Assembly (NCBI GenBank): GCA_002427885.1
Contig: DIZI01000009.1
Span: 62,001-126,000 of the forward strand
DNA: 64,000 nt
Source of the DNA: Paludibacter sp. UBA6032
GTDB lineage: Bacteria > Bacteroidota > Bacteroidia > Bacteroidales > Paludibacteraceae
Reading direction: 5' to 3'
This document shows, in pieces, positions 27,300 to 36,218 of this stretch; the first letter of the stretch is position 1, and the number at the start of each line of letters is the position of its first letter. Below the pieces are notes generated by a model that saw only the letters and a program-made list of their open reading frames with translations, had not been told where the DNA came from and did no database searches. Position numbers and translations under genes: made by a program.

Positions 27300-27330
27300 C
27301 AAAATTAGTTTATCGGAAAAAACCATGCAA
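27300..27330 (-). promoter_or_regulatory. Promoter of ada
   Basis: On the minus strand GGTTGC (TTG at 27328-27330) is followed after 20 bp by TAATTTTG (27300-27307), fitting the -33/-7 consensus. The leader to ATG 27287 would be only about 5-10 bases, close to leaderless. Confidence 0.6.
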
Positions 27331-27349
27331 CCGAAAAATTGACAAGTAT

Positions 27350-28105
27350 TTATTCTTTCACTGATTTCCAATCTTTCATGGAAGCTTTGTAATCAGAGCT
27401 GACACCCGTATGCCCGGTGAAAATATATTCAGCCTGTGGAAGGCCGGCTATTTTTGCCAAAGATTGAATGGATGTTTTCATGTCTTTCGTGAAATATTCA
27501 TTTGGTTTATCTATTTTGCCATTTATTAAACTAAATGCATCTCCTACAAACAAAAACTTATTATTTATCAAATAACTCATCGATCCGGGTGTATGACCCG
27601 GAGTCAGTATTCCTTTAATACTCAGATTTCCAATTTGAATGGTTTGCTGATCATTTAACAGCGTATATTCACTTGCATCTATCTTGTTGTGCGAATTCAA
27701 CAGTCTGGTTGTCTTTCCGTTTATCATTTGCTCCTCATTTGTTGAAAGATAAACACGGGCATTTTTAAATAATTTCAAAGCTGCAACATGATCTCTGTCG
27801 GTATGAGTCAATAATACTGCTACCACTTTATCAGGGTCAATTGAAAGTATTTTCAGTTCATTTTCAATTGTTTTAATATCATTTCCGGCATCAATGGCAA
27901 CATAGTTATTGCTGTCTTTTACCAGATACATATTGACATATGAATCTTTGATGGCAAAAATATTGTGCACAACTTCTTTGGTATCAACCACATTTATTTT
28001 TTTTGTTTCCGATTTCATTTTTAGCATAAAACCTCCCATTATCAAAGCGACAATAACTATGAGAATACCAATTCCCCACAAAGTCCATTTGAGTGCCTTG
28101 TTCAT
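27350..28105 (-). CDS. Membrane-anchored MBL-fold metallo-hydrolase
   Basis: 251 residues. An N-terminal transmembrane anchor (WTLWGIGILIVIVALIMGGFML) is followed by a metallo-beta-lactamase fold: ligands in LLTHTDRDH, GHTPG, FVGDAF and a final FTGHTG, the standard two-metal set. The active domain should face the periplasm. The family is broad (glyoxalase II-like, lactonase, ribonuclease); the substrate cannot be named. It is transcribed on the minus strand between ada and the DUF1295 gene with modest gaps (62 and 69 bp). Confidence 0.9.
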   Translation of the reverse strand: MNKALKWTLWGIGILIVIVALIMGGFMLKMKSETKKINVVDTKEVVHNIFAIKDSYVNMYLVKDSNNYVAIDAGNDIKTIENELKILSIDPDKVVAVLLTHTDRDHVAALKLFKNARVYLSTNEEQMINGKTTRLLNSHNKIDASEYTLLNDQQTIQIGNLSIKGILTPGHTPGSMSYLINNKFLFVGDAFSLINGKIDKPNEYFTKDMKTSIQSLAKIAGLPQAEYIFTGHTGVSSDYKASMKDWKSVKE

Positions 28106-28174
28106 ATCCGGTGAATTTTGAGTGAATGATTTGATTTTGATCGTTTGATTGAATAAAAATAAAACAAATCCGGC

Positions 28175-29179
28175 TTAAACTTGTTTTACTGTTTTGCTTT
28201 TTAACTTTAAATTAACAGGCAAAAACCGGGGTACATTTTGTTTATAGCTCATATATTCAGGATATTTATCCATGCTAATGCTTTCGGTAAAGCCCGAACT
28301 GCCTGCAAATAAAAGAATCAACAGGAAAGGTCCGCTTAATGTCCAGTTGATCCAAAAACCGGATGCAGCTACTCCGAAAAAATAGAAAGCAACCCAGGTA
28401 GCCTGTTCTGCTGCAAAATTAGGATGACGGACATATTTCCAAAATCCTTCCGTCATAAATCCTTTATTCAATGATTCGTTGAATTGACCGTTAACCGGAA
28501 TCTTATGTTGCTTTTGCAGATGAAAATTATACAGTTGATTATCGGCAACAGTCTCGATAAGAATGAAAAGAAACATGAAAGAAGCTGCCAGATAATCCAA
28601 CCCAGTCAGGCTGACATCAGCATATTCAGCTGCCAACAGGAGAGGAGTGGAGAAAAGAAAAATGAGTACCTGCTGATAAATTGAAATGAAGAACAAATTA
28701 AATAAACTTATGCGAATTCCTTTTTTAAGAATCGGATGTTGTCGCAATATCCCCCAACGATAATCTTCTTCGCCCTTCCAGGGAATAATGTTATATCCTC
28801 CTTTCCGATAGAAGTTATAGCTCAACCGGAGTCCCCATGCCGTAACCAAAACAGTCATTAGCCAAAGGCGCGGCGAAAAAGGAAAGGCCGATAAAGTAAT
28901 CCAACTGTAGGCAATTGGCATAAGACTCCATACTTTATCCACCTGACTGTAATTGCGGGTCAATTCTCCGACAACAAAACAAACAATGACCGTTATAAAC
29001 AATACTGTTATCCAGGATTGGACAAGATGAACAAAAACGGGTTCGGCATTATCGACTGATATCCAACTATCTAAGAAAGAATTTTGTAAAAGTAAATTCA
29101 TTATTAAAATGATTAGAGTTAGAGATAAAATTAAAATTTTACAATAAACAACAAAAACAGGATAGAAGTTTACACCCAT
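28175..29179 (-). CDS. DUF1295 / steroid 5-alpha-reductase-like membrane protein
   Basis: From ATG 29179 this is 334 residues; an internal ATG at 29101 (MNLLLQNSF) would give 308 and is equally possible. It has several transmembrane segments. The C-terminal half carries the DUF1295 markers NRKGGYNIIPWKGEEDYRWGILRQ-like (here RKGGYNIIPWKGEEDYRWG), FVRHPNF-type (YVRHPNFAAEQATWVAFYFFGVAA) and SIPMDEYPEY-like ESISMDKYPEYMSYK. DUF1295 proteins belong to the same superfamily as steroid reductases and ICMT; actual substrates are unknown in bacteria. It lies next to another RHP-containing membrane protein gene, 7 bp away. Confidence 0.85.
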   Translation of the reverse strand: MGVNFYPVFVVYCKILILSLTLIILIMNLLLQNSFLDSWISVDNAEPVFVHLVQSWITVLFITVIVCFVVGELTRNYSQVDKVWSLMPIAYSWITLSAFPFSPRLWLMTVLVTAWGLRLSYNFYRKGGYNIIPWKGEEDYRWGILRQHPILKKGIRISLFNLFFISIYQQVLIFLFSTPLLLAAEYADVSLTGLDYLAASFMFLFILIETVADNQLYNFHLQKQHKIPVNGQFNESLNKGFMTEGFWKYVRHPNFAAEQATWVAFYFFGVAASGFWINWTLSGPFLLILLFAGSSGFTESISMDKYPEYMSYKQNVPRFLPVNLKLKSKTVKQV

Positions 29180-29186
29180 CAATAAA

Positions 29187-29735
29187 TCAAAAAATAAAGG
29201 GGATAAACATTTTCGTATGCTTCATGTAGTCGCTGTATTTATCACCAAAGTAATTGATGCACTCCTTTTCGTCATATCTTGATGTGTAATAAAGCAATAT
29301 GGTTGAAATAAGGGAAATGACAGATAAAACAAGGGTTGGATTCTTTAGGAAAATAGCCCAGGTCAAAAAGATTAAGGACGCATACAAGGGATGACGCGTG
29401 TGTTTAAAAACACCGCTATCAATTAATTCCGTTGTTTTTTCAAATCCAAAGAGGTTCTTTTCGTCGCGTTCATGACTCGGTTGTCCGATTCTCTTTATCA
29501 ACAGGATGCCGGCAATTGCAAGATAGGCTGAATATAGTAACAATATCCACGAAATGATTTGATTTATACTGAATGGATTGACAAACCAAAAGTGGTAATT
29601 TACAGCAAAAAGCCAGGCCATACATTCCCACGCAAAAAAACGATAGAAACCATGTGTTTTTACATTAAACACTGTCCGCCACGAAATAATAATGATAAGT
29701 AAACTCAAAACTCCAAAAACGATAAATGTCTTCAT
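29187..29735 (-). CDS. Isoprenylcysteine carboxyl methyltransferase/PEMT-like membrane protein
   Basis: 182 residues with about five hydrophobic segments. The C-terminal catalytic signature is GVFKHTRHPLYASLIFLTWAIFL followed by a second half YDEKECINYFGDKYSDYMKHTKMFIP, as in the ICMT/PEMT family of SAM-dependent membrane methyltransferases. The gene starts at ATG 29735 and ends 7 bp before the DUF1295 gene, so the two related membrane enzymes are likely co-expressed. Lipid or prenyl-type substrate is inference. Confidence 0.85.
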   Translation of the reverse strand: MKTFIVFGVLSLLIIIISWRTVFNVKTHGFYRFFAWECMAWLFAVNYHFWFVNPFSINQIISWILLLYSAYLAIAGILLIKRIGQPSHERDEKNLFGFEKTTELIDSGVFKHTRHPLYASLIFLTWAIFLKNPTLVLSVISLISTILLYYTSRYDEKECINYFGDKYSDYMKHTKMFIPFIF

Positions 29736-30040
29736 ATCTCTTTCTATTTAAGTATTAAAATATAAGTAATTGGAAGTAGTTATGGGCTGTAAACCCCAAA
29801 TATTCAATAGAACCCTTTAAGGGCGATACAATATATTACGCCCTTACAGGGCTTAAAATAATTAGGTCTATCATTTACCCGGTCCCGATAGCTATCGGGA
29901 GTTGCTCCGGGCTATGATATATAAGGCTTTCAGCCTTTTAAAATATGAATCGGATGACTATGCTACTTCAGAGAAGATTCCCCTTTCTCTATCTTATTAT
30001 GAATTATAAATTATGAATTATGAATTAAAAATTATACATC
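29736..30040. other. Gene-free stretch with several REP-like hairpins
   Basis: 305 bp with a series of short palindromes: CCCTTTAAGGG (29813-29823), GCCCTTACAGGGC (29840-29852), TCCCGATAGCTATCGGGA (29883-29900) and AAGGCTTTCAGCCTT (29923-29937). It is a patch of small dispersed hairpins between two minus-strand genes rather than a gene. Short repeats AATTATGAATT precede the downstream helicase end. Confidence 0.75.
29883..29900. repeat. Dispersed palindrome TCCCGATAGCTATCGGGA (copy 1)
   Basis: A perfect 18-bp palindrome, the most recurrent short repeat of the window. Other exact or near-exact copies are at 46500, 46585, 54618, 54644, 54734 and 54821; split or degenerate versions occur at 35127-35151 and inside hsdMS at 39278-39295. 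Confidence 0.95.
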
Positions 30041-32491
30041 TTACTTCTTTCCACTCCGTAACCAGGCCATAAACATTTTCACTTCGGTATAAGTCAGAAA
30101 CGCACTCAGCATTTCAAAAAAAGAACCTGTTTCGGTGCCGCTACGAATTAAATCTGCAGCTTTTTCGCGTTTTTCGGGAGAAATAAACTCATTGATATCC
30201 AATTCTCCTGAAATTACATACCTTTCAAGATGTGTGATAATGGTGGTTTTACTTAAATTCCGGGTAAAGGCAATTTCATCGATTGTTTTACCATCGTTGT
30301 ACATGGCCAGCGACATACGCATGGTTTCACCCACCGGTTTTTTCTCCTTTTTTGCTTTTCCCTTTTCTTTTTCGTGCATCAACGATTCCAGCTTATTTTC
30401 TTTGCAATAAGCCACGATTACATTCAAAAACTCTTTGCCGTATTTCTCCACTTTAGCGGGTCCGAAACCACTGATCTCCAACAATTCCTTTTCATTCTGT
30501 GGCAGATAATCCGACATTTCGTTCAGTGTTTTACTTCCTGCTACCAGGTAGATCGGTAAGTCATTTGGTTCACAAAGTTTGTTGCGAAGAATCAGCAATT
30601 CGTAATACAACTTCGGTTGTCGCGTGGTCAATGGTTTATTTGAACTTGTTTTGGCATAAGCATTTACACTAAAATCAGGAAGGATAAACGAGTTCTTCAG
30701 CAGAAAGAAATCTTCCACTCCGAATTTGTTCTTTAAACTCTTCATCAGGAAGCTTTTCTGAGCTACGTTCGAGAAAATCATTCGTATCACATCATTATAA
30801 TCCGAAGCGTTTTGTCTGCTGTCCGTGGTTGCGGGCGATTGACGCAACGTTTCCATAAGATGATTCATTTTTACATTGAAAAAATCACTGGCTGCCGAAA
30901 TCCTTTCCTGTAAATGTTCTTCCGAAACAGGACTGTTTTCCAGAATACCCTGTAATTGATGTTGAAATTTGGTTGCTACTTCCTGTAAGGCCTGAGTTTG
31001 TCGAAGCACATCATTCAAAAAGGGCAGGGTTTCTTCATTAAATGAACTCTGAACTTCTGTTGTTTCCTTTATCAACCTTGAAACCTGTCCCACGGCACTT
31101 TTAAAATCGAAGAGCTGCATCAGGATAAAGTTACGATATAGATTTCGTGATACATCCAGTTGTATTTCAAGATCTTCAATAGGTAATTTGTTTCGTTCGT
31201 GTTCCACTATCTGACGATCATTCTGTATGCTGTTGGGATTGATTTTGCTCAACAGCACCAATCCTTCCAGGGAACGGCAACGGCTCAATGCAACATAAAC
31301 CTGTCCGGCAGCAAAAGCCGCTCCGGCATCGATGACTGCTTTATCGAAAGTTAATCCCTGGCTTTTGTGTATGGTAATGGCCCACGCCAATCGTAGGGGA
31401 AACTGAATAAACCTGCCCAGTTCTTCTTCTTCTATTTGTTTGGTTGTTTGATTGGTAGAGTAACGTATATTTTCCCATACCGCCTTGCTTAATTCAATGG
31501 ATTCATCATCGTCCGGGCACTTAATAGTGATCGAATCATCATCAACACTTTCCACCATGCCGATTTTCCCGTTAAAGAATCGTCGGGGTGTTTCAGTATC
31601 GTTTTTCAAAAACATCACCTTAGCACCTATTTTCAACAGCAGTTCCTTTTCAGTAGGATAACTCTTTTCGGGATATTCGCCCTGAATTTCAGCCTCGAAG
31701 GTATAGGTTCTTCCTTTTACCTTCGCCAGTTCTTCGGCATTGATCTGATCGGCTTTGTAGTTATGTGTGGTAAGGGTAATATAGGTATCGTCGCGTGGTG
31801 GTACAAAGAGTGGATTGTAGCGGCTTTGCAACAAAGTCAGTCCTTCATTGGAAAGACAATTATTCCTGACCTCATTCAGCAAGCGGATAAAATCTGCATT
31901 CGTCTGACGGAATATCTTATCCAGTTCGATATAAACAGGTTGTTGTTGCAAAATAGCCTGACTGTGGAAAAAATACGGGCTGGAATAATACTGCGACAAC
32001 AAACGCCATTCATCATCCGTTGCTACCGGCGAGAGTTGAAACATATCACCGATAAATATGACCTGAACGCCTCCGAAAGGTTCATTGTTCCGGTAACGTA
32101 CATGTCTTAAGATTGTATCTACCGCATCAAGAACATCGGCACGTACCATACTTATCTCGTCAATCACCAGCAATTCAAGTTCCTGCAACACCTTGCGTCT
32201 GTTGCCCTGCATTTTCATTTTTTCTATCAGATTTCTCCTTCCTTCAACGGTTGGGATAAAAGGATTGAAAGGCAACTGGAAAAAAGAATGCATGGTTGTT
32301 CCTCCGGCATTTATCGCTGCCACTCCGGTTGGAGCAACAATGGCTATTTGTTTTTTGGTTTCTTTTTTCAATTTGCGCAGAAAAGTGGTTTTTCCGGTTC
32401 CTGCTTTACCGGTCAGGAAAACAGACCGGTTTGTAAACAAAGCAAAATCGTGTGCAAGTTGATAGTAAGCTGAAGGAGATTCCATTTCCAT
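30041..32491 (-). CDS. PIF1-like helicase with HRDC and C-terminal helix-turn-helix region
   Basis: 816 residues. The N-terminal half is an SF1B PIF1/RecD2-like helicase: Walker A GKAGTGKTT (28-36), VIDEISMVRADVLD (Walker B), GDMFQLSPV, and the late motif LAWAITIHKSQGLTFDKAVID and YVALSRCRSLEGL. A ~200-residue middle segment is helical. An HRDC domain follows (YELLILRNKLCEPNDLPIYLVAGSKTLNEMSDYLPQNEKELLEISGFGPAKVEKYG), then a C-terminal HTH (GKTIDEIAFTRNLSKTTIITHLERY) as in RecQ-related proteins. It should unwind DNA (perhaps G-quadruplex or fork structures) with ATP. This fusion is common in Bacteroidota. A -7-like TAATTTTG lies at 32520-32527. Confidence 0.92.
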   Translation of the reverse strand: MEMESPSAYYQLAHDFALFTNRSVFLTGKAGTGKTTFLRKLKKETKKQIAIVAPTGVAAINAGGTTMHSFFQLPFNPFIPTVEGRRNLIEKMKMQGNRRKVLQELELLVIDEISMVRADVLDAVDTILRHVRYRNNEPFGGVQVIFIGDMFQLSPVATDDEWRLLSQYYSSPYFFHSQAILQQQPVYIELDKIFRQTNADFIRLLNEVRNNCLSNEGLTLLQSRYNPLFVPPRDDTYITLTTHNYKADQINAEELAKVKGRTYTFEAEIQGEYPEKSYPTEKELLLKIGAKVMFLKNDTETPRRFFNGKIGMVESVDDDSITIKCPDDDESIELSKAVWENIRYSTNQTTKQIEEEELGRFIQFPLRLAWAITIHKSQGLTFDKAVIDAGAAFAAGQVYVALSRCRSLEGLVLLSKINPNSIQNDRQIVEHERNKLPIEDLEIQLDVSRNLYRNFILMQLFDFKSAVGQVSRLIKETTEVQSSFNEETLPFLNDVLRQTQALQEVATKFQHQLQGILENSPVSEEHLQERISAASDFFNVKMNHLMETLRQSPATTDSRQNASDYNDVIRMIFSNVAQKSFLMKSLKNKFGVEDFFLLKNSFILPDFSVNAYAKTSSNKPLTTRQPKLYYELLILRNKLCEPNDLPIYLVAGSKTLNEMSDYLPQNEKELLEISGFGPAKVEKYGKEFLNVIVAYCKENKLESLMHEKEKGKAKKEKKPVGETMRMSLAMYNDGKTIDEIAFTRNLSKTTIITHLERYVISGELDINEFISPEKREKAADLIRSGTETGSFFEMLSAFLTYTEVKMFMAWLRSGKK

Positions 32492-32519
32492 AAGAAATTA
32501 GCTTTTAGTTTGGGTTTTG

Positions 32520-32527
32520 CAAAATTA
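32520..32527 (-). promoter_or_regulatory. Candidate -7 box of the PIF1-like helicase gene
   Basis: Minus-strand TAATTTTG, 28 bp upstream of ATG 32491, matching TAnnTTTG. No matching -33 element is obvious. Confidence 0.4.
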
Positions 32528-32778
32528 GCTAAAACAATTAATAATGAAAAGTTTTTCAGACACAATCTTGGATCCGAACCGTGGCGTAAAAGTGGGAGAA
32601 AAGGTACTCTGATAGCACTGTTAACTCCATATCTATAGTAATACCCCAATTTCTAACTGCAACTCAGGATGTAATACAATTATGACTTTATGCCCGGTCC
32701 CGTCTTACAGGACAGGCAGCACCGACAGTATAAAGCCTATGTATTAGCCTGGCCTTCATATCTTGTTGATATTTACAG

Positions 32779-34053
32779 TTATCGTTTTGTTACTAAAATC
32801 TTATCAATACGTTGTCCGTCTTTATCAATAATTTCCAGTCGATATGAATCCATATTGAGTTTATCGCCAATATTTGGTAAATTGTTGAATTTGTGAATAA
32901 AGAATCCCGCAATGGTAACAAAACTCCCGTTGATTTCTTCTTCCAACTCAATATCAAAGTAATGCAGAAATTCGGTGAATGAATATTGACCATCAACAAA
33001 CCAACTGTTTTCATCGCGTGGCGTAATTTCATATTCATTTTGGTTATGTTCTGTCACATCACCTATAAGCGCATCCACCACATCATCCATAGTTACAATT
33101 CCTTTTGTGGAGCCGTATTCATCTACCACAATGGCATAATGTATTCTTTCTGTTTTGAATTTTTCCAATAAGCTGTATGCAAAAGTACTTTCAGTCAGAT
33201 ACAAAGGTTCTTTTACATAGTCCCGAAGATTAAAGTTCTCATCAATCGAGGGCGTAAATAAATCTTTGAGCAACACAATTCCTATCACTTTATCAATATC
33301 ATTTTCGCTGCAAACGGGATATGCCGAATGTTTTTCATCTGTGATTTTTTGTCGGATAGTTTGCAAGTCGTCTGTTTCGATGAAGAATACTATATCATTT
33401 TTATGAGTGAATAACGAGTTTACTTTTTTGTCGCCAAATTCGAAAACACGTTCAACAATATCCTGTTCAATATCCTGAATTTCTCCACCTTCGGCACTTT
33501 CTTTAATAATATATTTTATTTCTTCTTCAGATATTTTGCTGTCCATTGTATTTTTTATCCCAAATATCTTAACAATCAAATCATTGGAGGTAGTCAGCAG
33601 CCACACAAAAGGGGAAGTAATAATAGAAAGAATCTTCATGGGTTTTGCCAGAATAATGGCAATACCCTCGGGAAAAGTAAGTCCTAAACGTTTGGGAAAC
33701 AGTTCACCAAGTACAATAGAGAAATAGGTAATCGAAATTACAATTATACCCACAGCAATATCATGTGAATATGGATTGAATAACCCAAACTGAGTTAGAA
33801 ATAGCTCTACATTTCGTGTTAAATTTTCGCCACTGTACACACCAAGAAATATCCCTATAAGTGTAATGCCTATCTGAACCGTAGACAAAAATTTTGTGGG
33901 ATTTTCAGCAAGTTCTAAAGCTGTCCTGGCGCCTTTGCTTCCTTTCTTCTTTGCACTTTCAAGTTTAAATTTTCGTGAAGAGACCAATGACATTTCCGAC
34001 ATGGAAAATACACCGTTTAGAAGTATAAGACCAATGATAATAATTATTTCCAA
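32779..34053 (-). CDS. CNNM/CorC-family (hemolysin-like) membrane protein
   Basis: 424 residues. Domain order: DUF21 (CNNM) transmembrane region ~1-190 (IIIGLILLNGVFSMSEMSLVSSRKFKLE, GITLIGIFLGVYSG, FSIVLGELFPKRLGL), two CBS domains ~205-335 (ending HYAIVVDEYGSTKGIVTMDDVVDALIGDV), and a C-terminal CorC_HlyC domain ~345-424. Family members are implicated in magnesium/cobalt export or tolerance; hemolysin is an old label. The start used is a TTG at 34053, because it gives the family's usual N-terminus; the first ATG is 17 codons later, inside the first helix. A candidate -7 box TAAATTTG lies at 34101-34108. Confidence 0.92.
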   Translation of the reverse strand: MEIIIIIGLILLNGVFSMSEMSLVSSRKFKLESAKKKGSKGARTALELAENPTKFLSTVQIGITLIGIFLGVYSGENLTRNVELFLTQFGLFNPYSHDIAVGIIVISITYFSIVLGELFPKRLGLTFPEGIAIILAKPMKILSIITSPFVWLLTTSNDLIVKIFGIKNTMDSKISEEEIKYIIKESAEGGEIQDIEQDIVERVFEFGDKKVNSLFTHKNDIVFFIETDDLQTIRQKITDEKHSAYPVCSENDIDKVIGIVLLKDLFTPSIDENFNLRDYVKEPLYLTESTFAYSLLEKFKTERIHYAIVVDEYGSTKGIVTMDDVVDALIGDVTEHNQNEYEITPRDENSWFVDGQYSFTEFLHYFDIELEEEINGSFVTIAGFFIHKFNNLPNIGDKLNMDSYRLEIIDKDGQRIDKILVTKR

Positions 34054-34100
34054 AATATAAGTGAGTTAAAATAGATATGAATAATGAGAATGTTTCGCTA

Positions 34101-34108
34101 CAAATTTA
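34101..34108 (-). promoter_or_regulatory. Candidate -7 box of the CNNM/CorC-like gene
   Basis: Minus-strand TAAATTTG, 48 bp upstream of the TTG start, matching TAnnTTTG. No TTG lies at the expected -33 distance. Confidence 0.4.
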
Positions 34109-34319
34109 GTGATTATTTTTTTCTTGTTGCTTGTAATATAATTATTCTTTTCAGGGAGTTTGATTACGTCGATTTCCAAATCACCCCAAGCCTCTCACAA
34201 CTTGTTCAGCCATTCGCGGGAGAACCCCCCCGATAAATATCGAAAACTTCTGGTACATACACTCGTAATTACATATCCCAACAACCGCACAACCATTTTC
34301 TCTTTTATGAACATATCTG

Positions 34320-34353
34320 GAAGGACGGGTCGTGCCGACCATACGAAGTCCTT
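34320..34353. repeat. Nested hairpin downstream of the carbon-nitrogen hydrolase gene
   Basis: Outer arms AAGGAC and GTCCTT enclose inner arms GGTCG and CGACC. It lies directly beside the stop of the minus-strand hydrolase gene, in the spacer that starts the accessory region. It may be an mRNA-end structure. Confidence 0.55.
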
Positions 34354-35085
34354 CTATGTATTCGTGGCAGTGATTATTTCTTTGGATTTTGTATCGAAAA
34401 TAATTAAACCTTCTTCTTTGTCTCCAAGTTGCCCAATTAATTCTCCTTTCTCATTCCAAACCGATGATTTTCCTGCACATTCATATCCTCCTGATTTTCC
34501 AACATAATTTGCCATAAATGTTAGCATATTTTTATTCTTAGCTATATCAGCTAGTTTTTTTAGTTCAGTATCAATTCCTCCAATTGAACTTAATACACTT
34601 GCTATATAAATTGTTGCATTATGTTGGCTTGCATACTCGCAATGTGCCTTATTAGACGTTTCATAACAAATTGCAGGGGATATAACTTCTGTTTCTATAT
34701 TAAGAACCAATGGATTTTTGCCTGCTGTAAAAATCGATTTTTCTGGTGGATATAAATACTGTTTTGAATAGGTTATTCGCTCCTTATAAGGTTGAAAAAT
34801 AATCATACTGACAAATATATCCTTTTCTTTTCTTGTTGGCAATCCAACTCCAATTGTGATTCTGTTCTTATCGCTTAGGCTTTGCATCTCATCCAATCTT
34901 GTATCATCTTGATTGGTAGCAAGACTCTCTGCTAAATCAGGTTCGTAACCAGATAATGACAACTCAGGAAAAACCACCATATCCGCTTTATTCTGAATTG
35001 CTTGTTTTATCCATTTAAAATGATTTTCTATATTTTTCTCAATATCTCCTTTTATTGCCTCTATTTGTGCTATTGCTATTCTCAT
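34354..35085 (-). CDS. Carbon-nitrogen hydrolase (nitrilase superfamily)
   Basis: 243 residues of the nitrilase/amidase fold. The Glu-Lys-Cys triad can be placed: E in MVVFPELSLSGYEPDL, K near SKQYLYPPEKSIF, and Cys in SPAICYETSNKAH. YIASVLSSIGG and MANYVGKSGGYECAGKSSVW are the usual C-terminal blocks. It should hydrolyse a small amide or nitrile in the cytosol. Its size is at the short end of the family. It is the most downstream of the single-gene units in the accessory region, separated on both sides by repeat-bearing spacers rather than being in an operon. Confidence 0.9.
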   Translation of the reverse strand: MRIAIAQIEAIKGDIEKNIENHFKWIKQAIQNKADMVVFPELSLSGYEPDLAESLATNQDDTRLDEMQSLSDKNRITIGVGLPTRKEKDIFVSMIIFQPYKERITYSKQYLYPPEKSIFTAGKNPLVLNIETEVISPAICYETSNKAHCEYASQHNATIYIASVLSSIGGIDTELKKLADIAKNKNMLTFMANYVGKSGGYECAGKSSVWNEKGELIGQLGDKEEGLIIFDTKSKEIITATNT

Positions 35086-35106
35086 ACTATTAGATATTTA
35101 AATTTC

Positions 35107-35224
35107 CACTCTTCCCCTTGTTTGTTCCCGATAGCCCCAATAGCTATCGGGGGGACTGCTAAGTACAGAGCTTGCCCCGTTCTATCGGGGTCAACCAGCA
35201 GGTGAGCCGGCTTGTGTTAGGCGG
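35107..35224. repeat. Spacer with split CCCGATAGC/GCTATCGGG palindrome and TTAGGCGG
   Basis: The spacer holds CCCGATAGC (35127-35135) and GCTATCGGG (35143-35151), a CCCCG..CGGGG hairpin near 35175-35190, and TTAGGCGG at 35217-35224 next to the lipoprotein stop. The stretch around GTTTGTTCCCGATA recurs at 36065-36086 in the next spacer, so the two spacers are related. Confidence 0.65.
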
Positions 35225-35232
35225 TCGTTTTT

Positions 35233-35931
35233 TTATTCGTTGTCGTATTCGTAAATATAATATTCTTTAGATTTGTCTGGGAATAAAACTGTTTCTTTTG
35301 TTGGTCTATTATTTTTGTCAATAATGTAACTGGATTCTACTAAACCAATTCCATCAAATTCAGAGTTTACTTCATTTTGTTCTAAGAGCAAATTACCCTT
35401 TGAATCATATTCATACATGTTTTTTTGAAACCAAGTGCCATCATCTAAATATTGTATTTCTGAAATTATCTTGTTTTTGTAGTTATATTTGAGCGAATCA
35501 ATAGAATAAAGTTCTCCGTTAGAATAATTTTCAATAACTTCTAAATTGTCAGTAAACTTATGTTTTGTCGCAGATTCAAGTTTTTCGTCTCTGTCAAAGC
35601 ATTTTGTTTCTGTTAGTTTGTTGTCTTTTCCGTAAATAAGGATAGTCTTAGTCGATAATTTTCTATTTGAATATCTGAATTCCTTTATTTTTAGATTTCC
35701 TTCAAATTCATAAGCGAAACTATCTGTCAAAGATATACCATTGTCTAAATACTGAATCCATTTTGTCTGATTGTTTTGACTGTCAAAACTTTTAAATTCA
35801 GACTTGTCAATTTTCTTTCCTTTTGAATCTGCATGCCACTTCGTATATGAATATTTCCGTTGTGAATTCGCATGATTACAAGAAATCAATACACTGAATA
35901 AAAGTGTCAAAATTAGTTTGAAGTTTCTCAT
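35233..35931 (-). CDS. Lipoprotein of unknown function with YD-like repeats
   Basis: 232 residues. MRNFKLILTLLFSVLISCN is a lipoprotein signal with lipobox Cys. The mature protein is strand-rich with recurring short motifs such as YEFEGNLKIKEFRYSN, KYNYKNKIISEIQYL and YEYDSKGNLLLEQN, like the antiparallel YD/RHS-type repeats found in other Bacteroidota lipoproteins (MORN- or RHS-like sheet). No catalytic motif is visible. It is flanked by TTAGGCGG / CCGCCTAA inverted octamers (35217 and 35960). The function is unknown. Confidence 0.75.
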   Translation of the reverse strand: MRNFKLILTLLFSVLISCNHANSQRKYSYTKWHADSKGKKIDKSEFKSFDSQNNQTKWIQYLDNGISLTDSFAYEFEGNLKIKEFRYSNRKLSTKTILIYGKDNKLTETKCFDRDEKLESATKHKFTDNLEVIENYSNGELYSIDSLKYNYKNKIISEIQYLDDGTWFQKNMYEYDSKGNLLLEQNEVNSEFDGIGLVESSYIIDKNNRPTKETVLFPDKSKEYYIYEYDNE

Positions 35932-35956
35932 TGTCTATATCTTATTTTTTTCTAAA

Positions 35957-35992
35957 ATGCCGCCTAACGACCGAGGCGTGTGTTAGGGGCAT
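35957..35992. repeat. Imperfect inverted repeat ATGCCGCCTAAC / GTTAGGGGCAT upstream of the lipoprotein gene
   Basis: Arms of 11-12 bases with one bulge flank a 13-base loop. CCTAAC/GTTAGG halves recall integron attC core sites, but the right-hand canonical partner and an integrase are lacking. Its CCGCCTAA mirrors TTAGGCGG at 35217-35224 on the other side of the lipoprotein gene. Confidence 0.55.
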
Positions 35993-36218
35993 ACCCTTTT
36001 TTATTTATTGTCTGTAAAATATACATTGTTCCAATTCATTAAACACCAACAGCACTCTCTCCCTCGTTTGTTCCCGATAACTATTCCGGACTCATCCACC
36101 AGGATCAAACTTTACTCATTTAATAAGTATATCCGCGAGGACAGGACAGACTAAGCCAAACATTTACACACTACGCTCAACAGAGATGAGTTGACTTTGA
36201 CACATCCTTTCACTTGCT

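Noticed and set aside
35957..35992. A bona fide integron attC site
   Set aside because: Only half-site similarity (CCTAAC/GTTAGG), no full attC fold by eye, and no integrase in the window. It is kept only as a possible array in the findings.
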